In this document: piece by piece, positions 42,496 through 53,803 of the stretch
Position numbering within the stretch: position 1 is the first letter of the stretch
How the letters are laid out: the number at the start of each line of letters is the position of its first letter
DNA from: Rhodotorula mucilaginosa
Taxonomy: Eukaryota > Basidiomycota > Microbotryomycetes > Sporidiobolales > Sporidiobolaceae
NCBI GenBank assembly: GCA_034406715.1
Contig: CP137864.1
Span: forward strand, 682,001-746,000
Direction of reading: 5' to 3'
DNA: 64,000 nucleotides
Notes under the pieces: model-generated
What the model was told of the DNA's origin: nothing
The model's database searches: none
The model's input: the letters and a program-made list of their open reading frames with translations, nothing else
Made by a program: the position numbers and the translations under genes

Positions 42496-44669
42496 CTATG
42501 TCGATTTCTCGCCCCTCGCCTCTAGGATGCACTCCCTCAACCGCTGGAATCCGAGTTCGGCGTCCTCCTCCGTCGCGAGCGAGAACGAGACGCGTACGAA
42601 CGAAGAGACGCCCGGGTTCGGCAGGAAGCCAATGCCCGGGACGGCGAGGACGCCCTTCTCGAGCGCGGTCGTCGAGATGAGGGCGGAGGAGTCGCCCGGA
42701 GTGGTGCCATCCTTCGATAGCTGCAAGTCAAGGAAGAGCTGCGCGACGATTCCGCAGGTCAGTAAACCTGCAGTTACTTGTTGGCCGTGGACCAAAGGAA
42801 AAGAGGCAAGCTCGGCAAATGAGCGGACTGGGAACGAAACCTCGGAAAGAAGACCTACGAACATGCCGGCATCAGGACTGACCCACGTCGCCAATCCGTC
42901 GAGGTACTTGTGCGCGACCTTCTCAAACATGTCCCGTTTCTCCTTGTAGAAAGCTGCCACGCGTCGGCAGTGTGCGAGGAAGCCGTCGAGGCCCCACTTG
43001 TTGAGCAGGACGATGACCATCGCCTGCGTGGTCGAGCTGTCGGACGACGACAAGGCGGGTTCTCCGGTCACATCAGTACTCTCTTCGTGAGTTCCCGTTG
43101 TTGAGTGAACTCACGAAGGCTGCAGGTTTGTGTTTGATGTGTGCAAGTCGATGATCTCCAGCAGCGGCTGCGGTCCCGTCACAAAGCCCAAGCGCATGCC
43201 TGACGATGAGCCATTTCGGAGCGTCAGTATCGGTTGGGCTCATTGGTCCGCAGAAACGCCTCAAACACAAGAGCCGACGAACCGGAACTGAGGATCTTGG
43301 AGAACGAATCGAACCGGAGCACACGGCCCTGCTGCCCTCCGTCCTGCGCTTCGAGTTCAAAGTAGCTCGGCACGAGGTGGTCCGGGTCGAACGAGAGGTA
43401 GTGGTACGCGTCGTCTTCGAGCAAGAGCAGGTTGTACTTGCGGACGAGGGCGAGGATCGCCTTGCGACGCTCGAGCGGCGCCGTCGCTCCGGTCGGGTTC
43501 GAACCAGTCGGACTGCACGCGTTGGCACGTCAGTATGCGACGAGAGTGTCCCCAGCGACGGGACGGGATGGCGATGAGCCTACATGGTATACAGGAGCTT
43601 CGGGAATCGTTTGCCGGGGTGGTTGGTGCTGAAATTGGCAAGCGTGTCTTCAAGCTTGGCCGGGTCGAGGCCTTGCGTGTCGACGGGTACCTCTGTGAGA
43701 GTGCGTCGGGGATGTCAGAACCTGCGCGGTGGAGCCGGCATGAACGGGGGAGTTGCGTACCAATGAGGTTGACCTTGTGGCGGTTGAGAAGGCCGAGAGT
43801 ACCACTGCAATATAGTCGTGCGGTCAGGCGTCGGGAACAAGACTCCTCAAAGATCCGTGCACGCACGAGTACACCGGCGACTCCATGAGGATGCTGTCGT
43901 CCTCGTTGACAAGTGAGCAGAATGCCTGAGCAGGGATGGGAAAAAAGAACAGTCAGCAGATCTAATGTAATTGCGTGAGTAACGGACCAGGCTGCGGAGC
44001 GCACCTTGTTGATCAAGTCCTGACTACCGCTTCCCAAACTGAGCCGCCAGCTGCCGTCCTTTGGCCGCTTGTGGCGCGTCTCTTGCAGATTCTCGAGCCA
44101 CTTGTTGAGGCTCGGCAATCCCGCCGTCGCGCCGTACTGCAGACCTTCCGAGAGAGCGTCCGCCTCGATCGTCAGATTCTCGACGGGGTCGCCAGGAACC
44201 TGCGTGAATGCAAGCGTCAGTTTCGGTCGCAAGGCGCCGTGTGTGGCCAGCTGCAAGTTTTGACGCACCACGGGCTTGAGGTCCACTCGGATCGCCGAGA
44301 ACGGGAACGTGTCGGCGTTTGGCTTTCCGGCGAGGAACGAGACCATTCCAGGGCGTTTCTCTGCGGCGGCGAAATCGCATGCATGTCAGCGCGAGCCGAC
44401 GGATGGCGACGCGGTGAGAGTCAAGAGAGTTGGCTCACCGAGCGGGAACAAGCCTCGGACTGGGGACAAGCGCCGGCGTCGTTAGCATCCTGTACATCAT
44501 GACAGCTTCTGCGTTCGATGGAGAGCGTCTCGGTTCCGAGTACGGGCTTCGCTGAGGCGACTGCCGATGGTTCCGAGGCAAGGGGAGAGTGCTCACTCGC
44601 GCTAGGCTGCCACCGCCTGCCCGATTCCGAGATGAAATAGTCATAGTCGACCTCCTGAGTGTGCGCCAT
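42496..44669 (-). CDS. ARO8: Aromatic/2-aminoadipate aminotransferase (Aro8-like, PLP-dependent)
   Basis: This fold-type I aminotransferase moves amino groups between aromatic amino acids (or 2-aminoadipate/kynurenine) and 2-oxoacids. Exon 1 gives MAHTQEVDYDYFISESGRRW and QPSA. A 21-nt exon follows with IRGLFPLE, then KRPGMVSFLAGKPNADTFPF. Motifs: EGLQYGATAGLPSLNKWLE, SLGSGSQDLINK, AFCSLVNEDDSILMESPVYS, GTLGLLNRHKVNLI, TGSNPTGATAPLERRKAIL, LLLLEDDAYHYLSFDPDHLV and the Schiff-base lysine in FDSFSKILSSG. The C-terminus has TTALEKGVLAVPGIGFLPN and FVRVSFSLATEEDAELGF. Short exons of 21 to about 60 nt and many introns are present. It is head-to-head with the PLP-homeostasis gene. Substrate preference is inferred from family only. 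Confidence 0.88.
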
Positions 44670-45933
<1,264 letters not shown>

Positions 45934-46104
45934 GCGTGGGTCTTTTCCTGGTCGCATTACATACAGCTTGCTGTGAGTGGCTAGACGAGAGATGAGCGAC
46001 GTGCTGGTTCCCCCTTTTGATCGACTTCTCTCGTTTCGCGGGCAGAGTCGCCCCCGCCGAAGTGGAAATTGCCTCGAGTTGGGTTGATCACGCAGCATAG
46101 CGCG

Positions 46105-47840
46105 ATGGCGAGCAAAGCGGCGCAGTGGCAAGCGCAGCACGAGCACTACGGTCCAGCCGGCTACGGCCTCGACGAGCAAGGCGGTCCGCAGGCGGGGCCG
46201 TCGTCGCTCGCTCACCACCCGCCGCATCTCGGCCAGCCTTACGAGGGTCAGTGGGCCCCTCTGTGCACCATACTGACGGACAGGGTGCCGCCGCCGAGCA
46301 TCTTCGAAGATCCAGTACTGACAAGCTCCTCACCCGCAACCGCAGCGTACGGTCATGCCGCGGCTCCGCACGAGAGTAAGCGCGACAAGCGGAGGCGAGA
46401 GATGGTCGACCGCGTCCAGCGCCTCAACGAAGACACGATCGCACGCAGAGACAGGTGAGACCGCCCTTTCTCTCTCTCTCAGTCTCTCTCTCTCTTCGGC
46501 GTCAGCTCTGTGCACCTGGAGCGAGGCGTGCTCCTTGATGATCGGAGCGTCACGCCCCGGTTCCGGCACCCGTGGGGACCGCCTCGCTTCCAGCTTCGTA
46601 CAGGCAGCTACCGCCGAGGGGCACGGACGAGCTCGCAAAGACTCTTCTTGGTGGCAGCGAAGCTCCGCGACTGCGCCTCGAAGCCGCCTCCCCAAAGAAC
46701 CGCTGCTGAGCCTCCGCGGGCCCGAGATGCAATACATGCTGACCCTCGAAACTGGGCACCCGGCCCGTCAACAGGATCTTTCACGACTTGTCCGAGATCT
46801 ACGCTCGCACCGCCGATGAGTTGCTGCCCCCTCCCGTCTTCCCGACCTCGGACCTCTCGATCCCGGTCGGTCAACTGCCCCCCTCGCTCCCCTTCACCGA
46901 CCCCGTCATCCCCGACATGCACCCGATCCCGTACCTCTTTTCCTTGCACCGCCTCTCGATGGAACGCGCACACCAGCAACTCGCGATCCGGTTGTTCCAC
47001 GCGCACCAACTCGCGAGTGCCAAGAGGCTCTACGACGCCGAAGTCGAACGCATCGAGGACGAGTACGAGGCGGCGACCAAGGGAGTGGTGGAGCGACTCG
47101 TCGACGGCGTCGAGGAGAGGCGGAAACGGCTCTTGGAAGAGAAGGAAGGCGAGGGCGTGACGATCGGTGCGTTTACCCCAAGTTGCCCCTTCTTGACGAG
47201 TCTCGAGTTGTTTCTTGCTGACATTAACGCTTCCCTTTCAGACACTTTCCTGGAAACCCAGCGAACTCACGGCACGAGGAGGATGCGAGGCAACGGCCGC
47301 GGCGGCGGAGGTTCGTCCCGCCCGCACGCCAGCAACGGTTCGAACGGCGCCGCGTCTCCTTCCGAGTCGATGCTGAACGGCAAGGACGGCCCCAATTCTG
47401 GTGCAGCAGGAGGAGGAGGAGGTGTCGGCGCTGTCAACGGGACTCTGGGCGGAGGCGGCGGAGGCGTCGACGCCGCCGCGCTCGGGTCGTTGCTCGGCCT
47501 GTCGGGCATCGCCGACCCGTTCAACCTCGCGGCGGCGTTGCTCCCTTCGTCGACCGCCCTCGCAGGCGGGAGCGGCAGCTCCCTCTCGGCCTTGTCCGGC
47601 GTCGGGCCGACCGCGTCGTTGTTGTTGACCGGCACGTTGGTCGGCAAGCGGAAACCGGGCGGGAGGACCCAACCGGGCTTGCCGCCCGCGCATTTCCTCG
47701 TTCAAAGTGGGACGTACAGTCAGTTTGGCAAGAGTCTGGCCGGGTTGAGCGCGCTCCGCGGGGAGGAAGTCGAGGGCGATTTGGGCGAGATGAGGAGGAA
47801 ACGGCAGAGGGTCGGCGGGCGGAGGAGGGTGTACGAGTAG
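46105..47840 (+). CDS. SDS3: Sds3-like subunit of the Rpd3L/Sin3 histone deacetylase complex
   Basis: Sds3-like proteins help assemble the Sin3-histone deacetylase complex. The start MASKAAQWQAQHEHYGPAGY is low-complexity. A basic exon (SKRDKRRREMVDRVQRLNED) ends before a long intron (46455-46774). The next exon has RIFHDLSEIYARTADELLPP, then the coiled region HRLSMERAHQQLAIRLFHAH and LASAKRLYDAEVERIEDEYE. ATKGVVERLVDGVEERRKRL completes the coiled-coil core typical of the Sds3/BRMS1 family. The C-terminus is Gly/Ser-rich and then basic, ending MRRKRQRVGGRRRVYE. The family call rests on the helical core and its position after a basic segment, so Dep1 or another Sds3-fold member remains possible. 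Confidence 0.72.
46468..46496. repeat. Imperfect (CT)n microsatellite in an SDS3-like intron
   Basis: A CT/TC run with one interruption (AG), lying just after the 5' splice site of the 320-nt intron of the SDS3-like gene. Confidence 0.9.
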
Positions 47841-48162
47841 ACGTTTGTAGGTGTTGGCTGCCGGGCGACTCTGTCTTCCCGTCTACTTTGCATTTGGGAG
47901 ACAGGACTCTTGATCTTCATAGTCCCGGATTGGGTCACTCAAGGGGAAAGACTCGAGAAAGAGAGATCCTGCAAAACCGTGCGAACCGCCGTTCCCGCCA
48001 TCCTACTCGCCACTCTCCAGCACACACGGCGCGCAGACGGAGCCCCGGTACAGAGACACCATCGTTTGGGTTTTGTTTCTGTCCCCAGAAAGCGAACGGC
48101 CAGATTTCAACTCCCCTCGACAAAAAGAGTCTACTCTCTCTCTCTCTCTCTGCGCCCTCCAT
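47841..48162. other. Convergent 3' region, SDS3-like / eL19, with CT repeat
   Basis: 322 bp between two converging genes. It contains a (CT)n run at about 48129-48151 that lies in the eL19 3' UTR. No gene is supported. Confidence 0.55.
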
Positions 48163-49105
48163 TTACTCCTTGGTCTCGGCCTCGTGCTCGACCTGGGAGA
48201 TGCCGGCGCGCTTCTCGGCGACGCGCTCGGCGCGACGCTCGCGGGCGGCCTTGTTCTTGACGCGGCGGGCCTCGGCCTGGTCGGCGAGGAGCTTGGTGCG
48301 GTTCGACTCGGCCTTGGCCTTGTGGATGTGCTCCATGAGAACGCGCTGTGGAGAGAAGATGGGGGCTGTCAGCGTCTGCAGAGCGCGCCAGGAAGTGTAA
48401 AGAAAAAGAACACACCTTGTTCTGTCATCGGTGACAGCGGGGGGAAAAGGGGAACGGGTCAGTCATAAGTTGCGCGGGGAGGGGGAGCTTGCCGAGAGGC
48501 GTGTCGAGACAGACCTTGAAGACGTTACCCTATTGGGAAGAAGCGCGGTCAGTACGCGGTGCGCGCGACAAAGGTTGGAAGAGGGAAGGACGAACCTTGG
48601 CCTTCATGTAGAGCTCGTGGTAGCTGCGTTCGAGGAAGCGCACCGGCAGAGTCGCGGTCGTCAGCGTCTGCTCGTCTCCGGATAGACTAACCCAGCGACA
48701 AGGCTCTCTCGCCAATGTCGGGTCGGGAAACCGAGAGAGAGAGGCTCACAGGTGGCGGTTGATCTTGCCGGCCTCGCGGTACTTGCGCAGGAGGCGACGG
48801 AGGACGCGCTGCCGCCTCATCCAGAGGACCTTGGTGGGCATGCGGGCCTCGGCGGTACCCTTGCGCTTACCGGTACCGGTGTGGCGACCCTTGGCCTTGG
48901 CAGCCTCGTGCTCGCGGGCGCGGACACGCGAGTGGACGACCTGGGGCTTGACGATGATGTAGCCGTCCTTCTTGAGGCGACGGATGTTCTGCCTCGAGTT
49001 GGCGTTGCCGATCTCGGAGATGTGGGCCGGGTCGAGGTAGATCTTGCGCTTGCCGACGCCGAAGACGGACGCGGCGAGGCGCTTCTGGGAGCGGAGGTTG
49101 GACAT
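48163..49105 (-). CDS. RPL19: 60S ribosomal protein eL19, split by micro-exons
   Basis: Ribosomal protein eL19 of the large subunit. Exon 1 (48750-49105) starts [20 protein letters not shown] and includes [20 protein letters not shown], then [20 protein letters not shown] and INRH. The remainder is in four exons: 48596-48623 (28 nt, YHELYMKAK), 48515-48529 (15 nt, GNVFK), 48416-48421 (6 nt, NK) and 48163-48345 ([19 protein letters not shown] to the stop). All introns are GT-AG, and joining them gives 195 residues, close to yeast (189) and human (196). The protein matches eL19 across every junction (KGNxFKxKR in other eukaryotes), so the 6-nt exon is well supported. An AG just before the ATG (CCTGCAG) may end a 5' UTR intron. 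Confidence 0.95.
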
Positions 49106-52022
49106 GGCGGCCTGCAGGAGAGTCGTAAGAGTCCCGTGACGAGATCGATTCAAGGGCAAGTTCACAGGCGAGATCGAGTCGAACAAGTCGAGAGTCGAGT
49201 CGCGAGTCGAGGCGGTGCGAGGCGAGGCGCAACGGCAGAGGAGTCGCAGCGGGAGACACGCGCGCACGGTCGGGTCAAGTGCGGGTCGGCGGGACCAGTA
49301 CAGAGTGCACGAGTCGGTTCAGGCGGTCGGCAGGTGCGGCAGGCGATGTGCGAAGGCGGGCGAGGTGGTCGAGAATGCGCAGGGGCCCACCGAGCGGTCG
49401 AGAGTCGAGTCGGCCAGTTGGGTGCGCGAGGGCGGGGGGTCGGGGGGAGAGGGACAAGTCGGGTCAGTAGAGTCTCGTGGAGTAGACCGTGAGCAGCCTG
49501 GGCGCACCGTTCGTGTGGTGCGAAGACGGGGAAAGGAGCCAGCAACCGGCGAGGCGAGGCGAGCTGACCTCGAATCGACTTTGGCGCGCGCAACGCTCGA
49601 CTCGACTTGCACGGCTCTCTGCGCTCGTCTCTACACGCACCTCTCGACTGGCAAGCATACTGCTGCATAGGATACTGCTATCACAGTCGCCCCGCTGCTC
49701 TACGCACTATTGGAAAGGGGCCGTCGACGTGCGCCTGTCAGCCGACCCCGCCCCGCCTCGCCTCGTGGTCAGCTCGACTCGGCCAAACCAGCCCTCACCC
49801 GCCCGCTACGCACGCTCGTCGCTCTATTCGCTCGAAGTCCCTGAGGACGGAAACGGAATTGTTTGCGTGGATGGGGTCGAGTGCTCTAAGGGGGTTTGTA
49901 GAGGCGGGCGCGATACCGAGACGCGGCCGCACGCGCCAGAGTCGAGATGGGGGTAGGTCCCACAGGAAAGACCCCAGGAGGAGGCTCGCCGTGGCCGTTT
50001 CAGGAGTCTCGATGCTCTAGGCGTCGCCACGGCTCGTCCGTCTGTCCGGGCCTATACTCGGCCACGCTGATCCGCTCGCACCCACGAATTGCTCTTCTCA
50101 CTCAGGGTGGACCCTCCCTCTCCGCTTTTTGCAGGCCACCCTCGTCGTCAATCCAATCACCGCTGCCCGTGCTATGGCGCCGAGAGAGACAGATCACAAT
50201 GGGGGCTCCGCTGCGCTGTTCGTGCTGAAGGTGTCGGGCTGGCCGTATCCGCCAGACAGGTTGCCGCCTCTGCAGCTTTGTCGGTCACTCGACTAGTACA
50301 CCCGCTGCACCACTCCCAAATTACAGCCTTCTAGGCGCAGGTGGAGCAAAGGCAGAAGCAATCCGATGAAGCTTAACTTCGCGCCGAAAGCGCCCCGCAG
50401 TTCGACTTTGCTCGGTCCGCCGTCGTCGCGCATGCTGCACTCCAGCTGCTGCGCAGCTTTGCAGCGCTAACGCCAGACCGCGGCATCTACATCCTGCTGT
50501 TCCGCTCGCGCGAATGCTGCATTGCTGACCTCGGCTCGGCTGACGTCCAGGCTCCATTTTCCCACGTCAACGCACAACGGTGTCGGGGAAATCGAGAGCT
50601 CTCGGCGTGCGCGACACAAACCTCCAGTCACGCGAGGCCCGGGTCGCTTCGGCCGAAGCAATGCGGGCGCTTTGCAAGGGGGTCTCCTCAGCCGTCCATA
50701 TGAGGGCCGGTGCGGCCAAGCTTACGGCCAACTTGTGCCCGCGGCGGGTAAAATTCGAGGGTCAAGCCACGCATACGCGCGCTCGAGGTCGGGCGTAAGT
50801 TATTCGGCTAAAGCGTGCGAATCAGAAGGGGTCCCACCGTCTCTACATTTTTGAGTTTATACGCAAGGGGAGACCCCGTTTCTCTGATGCATCGAGAGCA
50901 CTTGATGATATTCTCCGGCCGGAAAACGGCGTGTCACTCGGAAGAGGCCCATATATATGCACGCGCACGATGTACTCGTGTCTTGGAGCCGGGAAAGGAG
51001 AGGTCGCTCTATGCACGCATGTCATGCGGCCACGTGACGCGCGTTCTTATTTCTCGAGCTCTCAGCTCGAGCTCGTCGGATACCAGCGCAAGCGCTGCAC
51101 GAATTCTGCATGCCTATGGAATATGGTCGCGCGCAAGTATCTTACGGGAGTGGCTCGCATTCACAGCATATCCGAGAGGCATACATATCTCGATGAAGAG
51201 GAACCCTCAATGATCACGCTCGATTAATCTTTAAAGCGAAGAACGGCTCGCGAGGTCACCAGAAGTCGGCCGTACGGTTCTCTGCGAGGCATCGGCGTAC
51301 GTATACGTGGCGTGCACAATTGAAGGCTCCATATATATGCATGCGAGGGAACCGCCCCTTTGTGGCCATGTGCGCGTCAGCTCTGCGTCTGTGCGCACGC
51401 GTGAGTGGCGGTTTTTTCGAGGGAAGCGAGGGCCTTTTGTGCGCGGTGGCGCAGCAAGCTTGAGGCCCTCGTTCTACTCGTCGATTGGTTGCACGCGAGG
51501 ACAAGGGGATCGGCCCGATTTGACTATGTATGCAGAGCCTGGCTCTTGAATATATCTCAGCTCGATTAACAGCGTCGAGAGAAAGGGGTCGAGCTCGTGT
51601 CCGCTTTCGACGAGCGACACCCTCGTTTTTTTTGTCCGGCCGGAGACGCGGAGATGACCCCGACCGGGGCAACGCAGATCTGCCCGCGAGGGAAGCACGT
51701 TTTATGATCGAGGATGATGAAACAGGGTTGTTGCGACTCTCGGCCGAGACGAAAGAGGGACCTCGCGTGCGCTGGAAAAGCTGATCCGCGCGCGGTGCGA
51801 GGGTCCCTCCCCCGAAACGTCAACACCCTCAAAGGCTCACCACACGGCGTCCGGTGCGATGCGAGAGCTGGCAGGGGAACGACCTTGATCCTCCGTCGCT
51901 CGTCTGCTCTCTCTTCTCTTTCCCTCACCCGCCTCTTCTCGTCCGACTCCGACTCCGGCGCTTCATCTTTCCTTCACTCCCTTCTTTGGATCGACTCCCC
52001 CGTCTTCGTTTCATCTTCCATC
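49106..52022. other. Gene-poor 2.9-kb region between divergent eL19 and the secreted DPBB protein
   Basis: This is the largest stretch without a convincing gene. The part near eL19 (49150-49650) is rich in GAGTC/GTCGAG words and should include its promoter. The centre and right half (50800-51600) are less GC-rich. Two similar TATA-like blocks, CATATATATGCA, occur near 50948 and 51332, each followed by a GC-rich stretch with a GGCCAYGTG word. An inverted repeat CGAGCT-AGCTCG lies near 51054-51076 and a CACGTG site near 51031. Open frames on either strand (up to about 138 codons) show no domains, signal peptides or spliced partners. Long promoter, unannotated RNA and decayed DNA all remain possible. 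Confidence 0.45.
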
Positions 52023-53327
52023 ATGATGTTCACTTCCCTCGTCACGGCCGCCGCCGCCTTCGCCGCCGTCCAGGCCGCCCCCATCAGTCTCGCCGTCGTC
52101 GAGTCTTCGCTCTCGGTCCCCAACTCGACCTACACCGACGTCTCCGTCATCAACTACCGCATGACCGGCAAGACCGGCGCTTGCGGCTGGTCCACTGAGG
52201 CTGCCGACCTCTCGGTCGGTCTCCCGTCGGAGCTCTACGCCGACCTCGGCGCCGTCTCGTCGTACTGCGGCCTCTACGCGGTTGTCACCGACCCGCGCAC
52301 CAACCTTTCGGCAACCGCCCTCGTCGCCAACGGCTCGAACAAGAACGAGACCCTCTCCGTCTCGGACGCCACCTGGAACGCCCTCAACGGAACCGACTCG
52401 GAGCTGAGTACGTCGCCCGCTTCTCCACTACCTTCCCAACTGCCATCGTTTCTGACCGCTTTCTTTTGCCTCGATCAACAGAGACCGTCACCTGGCGCTT
52501 CGCTAACGAGACCGAGACCGCCGCCGCCAAGGCCGCTCGCTCGGACTCGTCGTCGGAGTCCTCGCCGTCGTCGTCGTCGGCCGCCCCGTCTTCTTCCTCG
52601 TCGGCCGCCGCTCAGGCTTCGTCCTCGGCCGCCCCGGCTTCGTCCTCGTCTTCGGCCGCTGCTAAGGCCTCGTCGTCGTCCGCTGAGAAGCAGTCGTCCA
52701 CCTCGACCTGGGAGGGTGAGTACTTGTCGCACCTTTCGCTCGCCGGACCTTCTCATCCTGACCCTGTTTTTCTCCCTCCAGCTCCTTCCTCGTCGGCCAA
52801 GGCCCAGACCACCACTACCTCGCAGTACGTTGCGCCGACTACCACCACTTCGCAGTGGGTCGCTCCCACCACCACTCAGGCTGCCGCCACCAAGGCCGTT
52901 TCGAACGCTTCGTCGGGATCCTACTCCGGCCAGGTGAGCTCCACCCCCCTTAAGGCTATGCACAGCGACTGTATACAGTCGTATGCAGCCCTGCAGACCG
53001 CGTATCTCGAGCCTGACGCTGACTCTCCTCCCCTCGCTTCTCCAGGCCACTTTCTACACCCAGGGCGGCGTCGCTGGCTCCTGCGGTACGGTCCATGGAG
53101 ATGGGGACTTCATTGTGGCTATGAACGCCCCGCAGGTCAACGGCGGCGAGTTCTGTGGCCGCAGTGTTTCGATCCGCAATACTGCCAACGGCAAATCGAT
53201 TACGGCGACCGTGGCCGATACTTGCCCGGGCTGCGGCTACGGCAGCCTCGACCTTTCGACCGGCGCCTTTGGTGCCCTCGGCTCGTACGACCAGGGCGTC
53301 CTCCCGATCTCGTGGTCGTTCAACTAA
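52023..53327 (+). CDS. Secreted protein with two double-psi-beta-barrel (RlpA/expansin-like) domains
   Basis: The start MMFTSLVTAAAAFAAVQAAP is a clear signal peptide. A first barrel-like region follows: SVINYRMTGKTGACGW, then YCGLYAVVTDPRTNLSATAL and WNALNGTDSEL joined to KTVTWRF. A Ser/Ala-rich linker and then a Thr-rich block with QYVAPTTTTSQWVAPTTT lead to the second barrel: ATFYTQGGVAGSCGTVHGDG, VNGGEFCGRSVSIRN, VADTCPGCGYGSLDLS and GAFGALGSYDQGVLPISWSF. The second barrel has the Cys pairs and Asp of RlpA-like domains; the first lacks the CPGC segment. There is no C-terminal anchor. It probably acts at the wall or as a secreted factor. Exons join after SEL, after STWE and after SGQ. Confidence 0.88.
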
Positions 53328-53803
53328 ATCACGCCGGACGTGATTCAGTCCTCTCCCCTTTTCCGTACCTCCAGCGCCCGCCACTCGTCCTCGACGAGCA
53401 GCCCGCCGCTCCCTTCTGTACCCTACTATCCCTGACACACCGTCCCATGTATCCACTCGCTTGTCACGAACCTCCGGACACTCCCTTGTCCACAATCGCA
53501 TCCTCGCACCCCCCATTCATTTTTGTCTCCCACGATAGAGTCTAGGGTACCAGCCAATCCGCTAGACGGTACGCTGCTTTGCAAAACAGTCGTTTAGACT
53601 CACACCTTTGTCCGGTTAGGCGAGAGAAACTTCTCCCGAACTTAATTCTCTGCCTCAGGCGGATGACCCGCTTCTTCGCCCTCGCTCGCTTTCGCTTTAC
53701 TCGCATCGCTCTCCCCGACTTCGCCTCCACTCCTTCGAACTGGACTGACGCGGCCTCTCGTACTGCTTCGATCTCGAAAAGCATCACTTCTCGCTGTTTT
53801 TTC
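53328..53803. other. Intergenic region ahead of the NIT gene
   Basis: The first 200 bp are pyrimidine-rich 3' flank of the DPBB gene. The NIT frame is open from 53579, with ATGs at 53579 and 53663 that would give longer, Arg-rich leaders. I use 53804 for the mitochondrial-type start. No other gene was seen. Confidence 0.5.

Noticed and set aside
46455-46774. Possible C/D-box snoRNA in the SDS3-like intron
   Set aside because: A TTGATGAT word and CTGA words exist, but the spacing is about 200 nt and no terminal stem was seen.
50522-51672. Several open frames of 60-138 codons in the gene-poor interval
   Set aside because: They lie on both strands, overlap one another and lack conserved motifs or sensible intron joins.
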